NCBI GenBank assembly: GCA_004154925.1
Contig: QJNS01000059.1
Coordinates: 248,001-312,000, forward strand
Length of the DNA stretch: 64,000 nucleotides
Direction of reading: 5' to 3'
DNA from: Monosporascus cannonballus
Taxonomy: Eukaryota; Ascomycota; Sordariomycetes; Xylariales
In this document: piece after piece, positions 55,373 through 64,000 of the stretch
Position numbering within the stretch: position 1 is the first letter of the stretch
How the letters are laid out: each line of letters starts with the position of its first letter
Program-made: the position numbers and the translations under genes
The notes under the pieces: model-generated
Database searches by the model: none
What the model saw: only the letters and a program-made list of their open reading frames with translations
What the model was told of the DNA's origin: nothing

Positions 55373-57091
55373 TCATGCCACGTCGCGATCCTGAACCAGA
55401 CCGGGAATCGATTCTTCTTCGCTTACCGTCACCTCGGCCACGTTCGGCCATCCGGCCGCGACCGCGCCTTTGGTCTTGGCGCCCATGATGGCGAAGCGGC
55501 CCTGTGAATGTGCGATGAACCCGTGCACCAGACCCTGGGCGATGAGTGAGGCGACTACAGACTCCACGTGCTCTGCGGTGATCGGCATGTTGCCGCAGAC
55601 TAGACCCTCGGTAGGGCTCAACATCTTCGGGCCACCTGGTGGCGGAGACAAGGTCGAGTTTTCCAGTGCTGTGCCGGCCCTATTCCTGACCGCTTTTAGG
55701 AGCATGGGGTTTATGTTCGCCTGCTTCCCCTTATGCGGCGGCTGGGCTGGTAGGTACCCTTCGAGGCGCTTCTGGACGTACGAAGCCGCTACGAAGAGGT
55801 GCGACAGCTCGAGCGTGGCAGCTTTTCTAGAGTCTGCTTCGGTCGGCGCGACGTAGGTGAGGAGGAAAATCCGTCGGGAGAAGGAACGCCAGAGGAGAGG
55901 GCGGAGGCGGAAGTTGAGGGTGTAGAGTAAGCCTCTGCGGAACAACCACGACTCGTGGGCTTCGATTGCTTGCTGGAGGACGAGGAAGTTGCCGGTGCGG
56001 ATCGCATGGGCGAAGGGCATGAAAACTGGGGCCAACGACTGCGCTTCTGGACGCCCTAAGAGAGCCTGCGACGGCAGTCGGCCAAGCAGCATGTTGCATG
56101 GTATTAAATAGGTGAGAATAAGCCTCCGGTGCTTCAGGAAGCTTGGTGGCGTCTGTATGTAGGCTTCTTGCAAGCATCGGGCGGCGCGGCTGAAATGGTT
56201 GTTGATGAAGTGGAAACGGCCGAGGTAGTAGAGATACGTGACCCGCTGAGCGGCCGGGTAGAACGATAGCGGGGGCGAGTTCTGGGTGATCTTCGTAAAG
56301 ACTTGAGTTGCTACCTGTGTTTTGCGGCACTGGAAGACGCAGCCGGTTCGTTAGATGTCTGAATCCTTACGGGTTCGAAATTAGGCTGCACCAACCGCAA
56401 ACAACAACCTCAAGGTAACATTGGCGAATATGTAGACGCCGACTTTCTTGCCCTCGGGTTTCGCATTCCGGGAGCTGGATCGGTCCGAGAGACAGGCTGT
56501 GAAGATCTTCTGTATGATCTCGGTAGTATGCTCCACGATCGACTTTTGTTCCTCCTCGCCCGCGTCCACCGCCTTGAGCTTCTGGGTGAGGTCGGGCCGT
56601 TTGTTAAGCGTCATCGACAACTTGGACAAAGAGGCGCACAGCGATATGCTAGTCTGATACATGATGGTTCCGTATGTCGGATGGTTCAGCGCCGTCTGGC
56701 AAGCCCTAATGCACCAATTAGTTGGAGTGCGGATCCGCGGGAGGGGGATGAACGCGGCGTACGTAGTCAACGAAACGAGCAATTGATGCGCTCCGAGGAG
56801 GTCATCGAAGTCCACATCCCTCCAGTATGCGAAATAATCCTTCATGAAAGCCCTGAAGCCACCCCATGCTGTGCCCTGGTCGTCGGGGAGATCGTCCTCG
56901 TCCGGGAGGCATTGGTCGATAAGCTGGGCGACGGCGTCATTGTTCCGGTAGCCGCTCTTGAGCTCGGACGCGAGATTGTGGTATTCCTGCGGCACGGGGG
57001 GCTCGACCTTGAGCCAGTCGCGGAGTCCTTCACCATTGCGAGTTTTGAGAAAGCCCCGAATGCTGGTGAGGAACTTGATGGTCAGGGCCAT
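55373..57091 (-). CDS. CSN12-like PCI-domain protein
   Basis: Three exons (57091-56763, 56705-56396, 56329-55373) encode 531 residues. The protein matches the CSN12/Thp1/PCID2 family: an N-terminal helical region, a helical-repeat middle (LGRFHFINNHFSRAARCLQEAY, here given in part), and a C-terminal PCI winged-helix (ITAEHVESVVASLIAQGLVHGFIAHSQ) ending in a short acidic tail. Yeast Csn12 pairs with Thp3 in a transcription and splicing-linked complex and also co-purifies with the COP9 signalosome; Thp1 works in TREX-2 mRNA export. This protein is closer in layout to CSN12. Intron 1 (56762-56706) has GTACGC, CTAAT and TTAG; intron 2 (56395-56330) needs a less usual GTTGGT donor but restores LRLLFA to CRKTQVATQVF in frame. 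It could also be annotated simply as a PCI protein. Confidence 0.85.
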
Positions 57092-57829
57092 TGTTTACGA
57101 GCTCCCCGAGTGCCCGGATCAAGACGTCTTGTGTTGGCTCGCGTCCGTCTGGGTCCGCATTAGGGCATGTTCGGGTACCCCAGTTTCTTTCCGTTATTTT
57201 GAAAAAGAGTGGATGTTCTGATTCAAAAGAACCTCACGCGACGTGTGGAAGCAAAATTGGTCATGTCCCGGTTCCGACCAGTACGGAGCCCCAATGTCAA
57301 GTGTCAAGTGCTGGAGAATTGGAGGTGAAAAAAAATGGATACCTATCTACATGGGTTACATGCATGGCGTGGCAGAAGCATACAGTACCTTGTACTTACA
57401 GCCTTATAAGGTGCTTCCTCTGATCAATTAGTCTCTAAAACAAAGTTAATAGACCACTTTAGTGTATATCTTTGTTAAAAAGAGACTTGACCATGAAATC
57501 GGATAAGCACTACTGACACATCCTTTCTTGATATCTGCATTTCAAAAAGAGTCAAACCGTTTGGCGAGCACGGGGCATGGCGGCTATGCTAGTGTCAAAC
57601 TAACGAATGACATCACAAAATGCATGTGATAGTTGCTTACATTCCCGTGGCCTCGAAGTCCGCGCATCGCGTCTTGCAATACTTTCAACCGACGGAATCT
57701 TGGAAACTACTATTTACTCTGGTGATAATATTTGCATTCAGCCTTGTTCGCGCGAGTTTGGGTTACCTCATCTTACCGATCCTGTCTTACCTGGGTACAT
57801 GTGATGGGTATCCAAGCTAGCGTCAAACA
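57092..57829. other. Intergenic region between CSN12 and thiolase genes
   Basis: Holds the CSN12 promoter and the thiolase 3' end (both minus strand). No extra gene is supported; open frames are under 110 codons. Confidence 0.45.
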
Positions 57830-59247
<1,418 letters not shown>

Positions 59248-60388
59248 CTTAAGCAATGGCAACGGGAACAAGCATGGATATAGCAAGATCACGAGAGCGC
59301 TTAACCTGGAATATACGAGAGTAGAAAGAAATAAGAGAGACAGGTGAAAGGAGGAGTGGAATGAATGCTTGCCCGACTGCTGCAAGAGTTAGAAGTAGTC
59401 TTAATAGCCGAGGACTTCCAAGCATGCAGTCTTCCGGTGATATCCATCCACGATTGGCCCACTTTGGAACCCTCGGCTTTTGGCGGAGTAGCCGACAACG
59501 GCTAACTAAGCCGAACCGAACAATGGGTGCCCCGGAAACTTCGCCGCTGGGAATCTGTGTAATGAACTTGCCACATGCAGTTCTGCCATCTGATCTCCAT
59601 AGTAGCGTCGGTTCCGTTGGACTTGATATCTTTTAAGTACCTCGTAGACTACTAACCCGCATGCATACGATGTATGTAGCACCGGAGATCCGATCCCCCT
59701 TTGGCAGCCTTGACGCAGGAAATCGCTGCTCACTAAAGCCGTTGACTCTCTGTTTCGCCTCTCATTGAAATACTGCAGGACCCCCGACTGACAGCTTTTC
59801 CTCTATGAGCCTTTCCTTGGGTGCTGGTTAACTGAGTGACATACTTGGTCCATACCTACCCAGACTTACCTGAGAACTATGTGCACCCCTACCTAAGGAT
59901 AGAAGCCTTACCTCAATCTGCACCATGTACACAGTCGTAATTTTTGGAATGCGAGCGTCCCCAAGTCGTTGTATAACATTTACATTTACAGGTTGTTGAA
60001 TAGAAGCATTTCCCGAGTCATCAATCGCATAAAGACAGGGAGCACAAGTACAACGTACTCGGGTACCTTCCGCGCGTTTTACAACATCCCAGCCACTAGC
60101 GCATGATAACGAGGCTTATCAGCATTCTTATCGGGGCCTGGAACGGACAATCGCCGCCCGAGTGACTTCGAACCTGACACAGGTGGCAGAGACGCCCTTT
60201 GGTTCATTCTGTATCATCATCTGTGTCTCCAGACCTCGCTATTTGAGCTCGCTCCCATTTTCAACACCTTGCTCTTAAAACCGTACCACTCTTTCCCGCT
60301 CTACTCGCATCGCGAATCCGTCTTCTTCCCTATCTAAACGAAAGTCGAGTACGACAGCACACGCCTCCTTAGAGCAGCCCCGGGGGGG
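59248..60388. promoter_or_regulatory. Divergent promoter region of thiolase and RAD6
   Basis: 1.1 kb between two divergently oriented genes, so both promoters are here. No gene is supported. The end runs into a G run and an assembly gap just before the RAD6 start. Confidence 0.45.
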
Positions 60389-60426
60389 NNNNNNNNNNNN
60401 NNNNNNNNNNNNNNNNNNNNNNNNNN
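60389..60426. other. Assembly gap (38 N)
   Basis: Thirty-eight N, preceded by a run of seven G and followed by CA and a run of 19 C (60429-60447). It lies 36 bases before the RAD6 ATG. The homopolymers suggest that the gap reflects sequencing failure in a G/C tract; its real size is unknown. Confidence 0.98.
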
Positions 60427-60462
60427 CACCCCCCCCCCCCCCCCCCCTTTTGAGCAGCCAAG

Positions 60463-61109
60463 ATGTCTACCGCTGCCCGTCGTCGTTTGATGCGAGACTT
60501 CAAGGTAGGAACGCGCCCCGATGCTCAATATCTCAGCTTAGAGAATAGATCCATCTAACAGCATCGCAGCGCATGCAGACCGACCCGCCCGCTGGCGTTT
60601 CTGCATCTCCAGTACCCGACAATGTTATGACCTGGTGAGCTTACACAGAGCGATACGCGATTTCCTCCCGAAGCCGATACTAACGTCGATCTCGACAAGG
60701 AACGCTGTCATCATCGGACCCGCCGACACGCCGTTCGAGGATGGCACCTTCAGACTCGTGTTGCACTTCGAAGAACAATATCCGAACAAGCCGCCTGCCG
60801 TCAAGTTCATCAGCCAGATGTTCCACCCCAACGTGTACGCAACGGGAGAGCTGTGTCTGGATATCCTACAGAACAGATGGAGCCCTACATACGACGTTGC
60901 CGCTATCTTGACGAGTATTCAGAGGTAGGCCCAAGGGTCACGAATCTACCACGTTTCGAGTGCTGACATGTGTTCCCATATGTAGTCTCCTGAACGACCC
61001 GAATACTGGCTCGCCTGCTAACGTGGAGGCGTCGAACCTTTACAAAGATAATCGTAAGGAATACACGAAGAGGGTGCGGGAGACAGTGGAGAAGAGCTGG
61101 GAGGATTAG
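60463..61109 (+). CDS. RAD6: Ubiquitin-conjugating enzyme RAD6/UBC2
   Basis: Four exons (60463-60504, 60570-60634, 60700-60924, 60986-61109) encode 151 residues, starting [21 protein letters not shown], the RAD6 hallmark. The active-site Cys is residue 88 in ELCLDIL, with FHPNVY just before, and the C-terminus is [12 protein letters not shown], without the long acidic tail of the yeast protein, as in Neurospora mus-8 and mammalian UBE2A/B. RAD6 works with Rad18 on PCNA in post-replication repair, with Bre1 on histone H2B Lys, and with Ubr1 in the N-degron pathway. All junctions keep frame. The leader is interrupted by the assembly gap, but the coding region is unaffected. This is a different E2 class from the one at 836-1381. 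Confidence 0.98.
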
Positions 61110-62516
61110 GCGAGCTTGCTACCCCGGCACGAAGATGTTAACAACGATACCCGCGCCAAGGAGATAGGCCATATCGCTTGATCATAGCCAGAGCACTACA
61201 TAATCTATGGCCCTGCACACTCTTGCTAGGGTTGAGATTCTCCCGGAAGAACACGAGGTATTCAGAGTTTGGCGTTCCGGCAGGTTCAACACAGGAGAAG
61301 TCGTCAATTTTAGGAGCAGGGGCCTGCGCGTTGTACGCTGGAGGGTCTCGAATTTCAGATTCGTTGGGGTTATGGTTATCGACACTGTTTCATGTGCTTT
61401 CTCCTGGTTTATTGTTAAGGCTCGCATAGCTACCGGCGCAGTGACTCAGTTCTTTGTTCACCAAATTTGGAGGAGTTGATAGTTAGGGAATACAATCGTC
61501 GTAATCCAAAGTAATGCTGCCATTCTGCCTGCCTTTGATGTCTATAGGCAACTGGTCCATATGTCGAACCGTCCACTTCCAATGCCAGGACATAAACAGG
61601 TGCTCAACAACATGGGACCGCAGAGCCAGACAACCGTAACTACCGTCTCAAACCAAGTTAACTTAATTTATACCATCCTCTAACAAACATATCACCGTGG
61701 GATGTTCTCATCTCCGTACAGGGCCAAGGCAAATAGAGCGCCATGCGACTGATGTTGTGTGAAAGCTGGTAGAAAAGTGCATCTGTCTCCCAAGTTTTCT
61801 AGAGAGCTGTAGAGTCAGCTGTACCTCCTAAAGAGTCGGTCGAAACGATCATAATGCACGAATATATGCATGACTGTTTGGGGCATTAATAAAAGCATAA
61901 GCTTTTACAGTATATGTCTTGAAAGGTTAGAGGTATATGCAATTCTGTTCCTTGAAGTTATTGAATGAATGAAAGAGATCAAAGGGATCCTCCAAGAAAC
62001 TTCTGTACCTATGTATATATAGGTACCCAGCCTCGATAGCGCATGGTCGGATTGTTGCATAAATTGTGCGTACTGGTTGCGGCGGGGCTCAGCAGCTGAA
62101 ACAGCCAATCCAAGCAGCCCGGACCCATCAAGGGGGAAGGGGGGGAAGGGGGGTGGTTTAACAGGGCTCTCTACCACCCCGGCCAATCCCAATCAATACC
62201 CTACCAAACTCGGCATTCAGGCACGACTTTCCCAGTCATCCCGATTTTCTTAACGCGACTCGGATTCTCTATATCCCTTCCCTCTCCCCCAAATACCCGC
62301 AATATTACTGCCCTCATTTTATTGCTGCCTTGTACCTTATTGCACAAGTATCCGTTCGCTGCCCGCGCTTGCCGTTAAGTCGGCTGAGCTCAAACTATCC
62401 GTGCGCCGGGCTTCTTGATTGCTGTCTTCGTAACATGAGATCGTCGTGCCCGTCCCGCTGCTGCGCATAGCCGTTCTTTTTCTCTCCGTCTACCCGTCTC
62501 CCTAAACGCTGTCAAC
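61110..62516. other. Intergenic region between RAD6 and kinesin
   Basis: RAD6 3' UTR, then the kinesin promoter and leader. A G-rich run (GGGGGAAGGGGGGG-type) lies at about 62131-62155. The frames at 61178-61479 overlap on both strands and are not supported as genes. Confidence 0.5.
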
Positions 62517-64000
62517 ATGTCGAACGCCAATACCATCAAGGTCGTCGCCCGGTTCCGGCCTCAAAACAAGGTCGAGCTGGCATCCGGCGGCCAGCCCATA
62601 GTCAATTTCCAAGGCGATGACACTTGTACCGTCAATGTACGTATGGTATCCCGTCTTGAGAATGGCCGTGTTCCATGCTAACCATTCTGTGTTCGGCGGT
62701 AAAGTCGGCCGAGGCGACGGGCACCTTCACTTTTGACCGTGTTTTCGACATGTCCGGACGGCAAGTCGACATATTTGAGTACTCGATCAAGCCTACAGTA
62801 GACGACATCCTCAACGGGTACAATGGAACCGTCTTCGCGTATGGCCAGACTGGTGCTGGAAAATCCTACACCATGATGGGAACGAGCATAGAAGATGACG
62901 AGGGCAAGGGTGTCACACCTCGTATTATTGAACAGATATTCAGCAGTATCATGTCGAGTCCGCCGACCATCGAGTATACCGTCAGAGTCAGCTACATGGA
63001 GATCTACATGGAGCGCATTCGCGATCTGTTAGCACCGCAAAATGATAACCTGCCCGTACACGAGGAGAGGAATCGAGGGGTCTACGTCAAGGGTCTCCTG
63101 GAGATATACGTTTCGAGTGTTGAGGAAGTCTTTGAGGTTATGAAGAGGGGAGGTAACGCGCGAGCCGTCGCCGCAACCAACATGAACCAGGAATCCTCTC
63201 GTTCTCACTCCATCTTCGTCATTACCGTTACGCAGAAGAACCTCGAGACCGGCTCGTCCAAGAGCGGTCAGCTGTTTTTGGTCGATTTGGCTGGTAGCGA
63301 AAAGGTCGGCAAGACTGGCGCGAGCGGCCAGACCCTGGAGGAGGCGAAGAAGATCAACAAGAGCTTGAGTGCTCTGGGTATGGTCATCAACGCCCTAACC
63401 GACGGGAGATCATCCCATGTCCCTTATCGAGACTCCAAGTTGACAAGAATATTACAAGAGTCCCTCGGTGGAAACAGTCGGACAACGCTCATTATCAACT
63501 GTTCGCCTAGTAGTTACAACGATGCCGAAACTCTCAGTACGTTAAGGTTCGGTATGAGAGCCAAGTCGATCAAGAACAAGGCCAAGGTCAATGCAGAACT
63601 CAGTCCCGCGGAGCTCAAGGCTATGCTGGCCAAGGCCAAGTCGAATATGACGACGTACGAGAATTACATCTCGAATCTAGAGGGCGAAATTCAACAGTGG
63701 CGTGCTGGTGAAGCGGTGCCTAAGGAGCGGTGGGTGCCACCCATGTCAGACGGGGTTGTCGCGACCAGGGCAGATGCCAGAGCCCCTCGGCCTTCCACCC
63801 CTGCCCGCTTAATATCCGAAAGTCGACCCGAGACGCCGTCGTTGACGGAGCGTTCGGGAACCCCCAGCCTTCCCCTAGATAAGGACGAGAGGGAGGAGTT
63901 TCTGAGAAGAGAAAATGAGCTTCAGGACCAGTTGGCGGAGAAGGAGTCGGCTGTCGCGGCTGCCGAGAAGAGCCTTCAAGAGACTAAGGAAGAGATGGCC
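62517..64000 (+). CDS. Conventional kinesin heavy chain (kinesin-1), 5' part
   Basis: The gene runs off the window; 472 residues are visible in two exons (62517-62636 and 62705-64000). The motor domain reads MSNANTIKVVARFRPQN at the start, P-loop GQTGAGKS at about 87-94, switch I NQESSRSHSIF, switch II LVDLAGSEKVGKTG, and LGNxxxT-like SLSALGMVINALTDG, then HVPYRDSKLTRILQESLGG. This is the kinesin-1 pattern of fungal Nkin, a plus-end motor for vesicles, mitochondria and dynein recycling in hyphae. After the motor come the neck (about 335-380), a Pro/Ser/Thr-rich segment with RPSTPAR and a coiled-coil start (EEFLRRENELQDQLAEKES). Full fungal proteins are about 930 residues, so roughly half is missing. 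The start is secure from the conserved N-terminus. Confidence 0.95.

Noticed and set aside
60389..60426. N run as part of a coding frame
   Set aside because: It is an assembly gap in the RAD6 leader; RAD6 starts after it with its conserved N-terminus.

Overview
The window looks like nuclear DNA of a filamentous ascomycete (Pezizomycotina, most likely Sordariomycetes). The grounds are many short spliceosomal introns (about 50-165 bp) with GTRNGT-like donors and CTAAC/CTAAT branch points, fungal-type proteins (GH132/SUN, SPT2, NSA2, NCS1 permease, spherulin-like cupin, OCH1-like transferase), and a 151-residue RAD6 with the active-site Cys at position 88. No bacterial operon structure, rRNA, tRNA or CRISPR array was found. 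Splice junctions were assigned by hand from frame continuity, splice consensus and family knowledge; no RNA evidence was available.

Layout. 0-12 kb: a UBE2L3-like E2 (minus), an F-box protein (minus), an NCS1 uracil/allantoin-type permease (minus, four or more exons), a 2.8 kb gene-poor stretch with a TA-flanked miniature inverted-repeat element, then a BRCT-WGR-PARP poly(ADP-ribose) polymerase (minus). 12-27.5 kb: a gene-poor gap, a small unrecognised gene with an in-frame TGA, SPT2 (minus), 60S stalk protein P2 (plus), the spindle-checkpoint kinase MPS1 (plus), mitochondrial ribosomal protein bL21m (minus) and the ribosome-biogenesis factor NSA2 (plus, 11 exons including an ATG-only exon and a 9-nt exon). 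27.5-53 kb is sparser and more accessory: an MFS sugar transporter, an OCH1-like glycosyltransferase, a secreted germin/spherulin-like cupin, a pair of SnoaL-like (NTF2-fold) genes of which the second is broken, a GPI-type SUN/GH132 wall protein, an AidB-like acyl-CoA dehydrogenase and a secreted class 3 lipase, separated by long gaps with inverted repeats, homopolymers and local duplications. 53-64 kb: an AT-rich possible repeat graveyard, then housekeeping genes: CSN12-like PCI protein, mitochondrial acetyl-CoA acetyltransferase, RAD6 (directly after a 38-N assembly gap) and the start of a conventional kinesin heavy chain that runs off the window.

Function. There is no operon-like grouping. 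The housekeeping genes serve chromatin and DNA repair (PARP, SPT2, RAD6), ribosomes (P2, bL21m, NSA2), mitosis and transport (MPS1, kinesin). The 32-53 kb block is enriched in transport, secretory, wall and lipid functions but carries no polyketide synthase, NRPS or pathway regulator, so I do not call it a metabolite cluster. I found no convincing new multi-gene system. The most useful leads are the decayed SnoaL pair, the TGA-interrupted small gene, the possible overlapping upstream ORF on SPT2, the extreme exon structure of NSA2 and two candidate miniature inverted-repeat elements.
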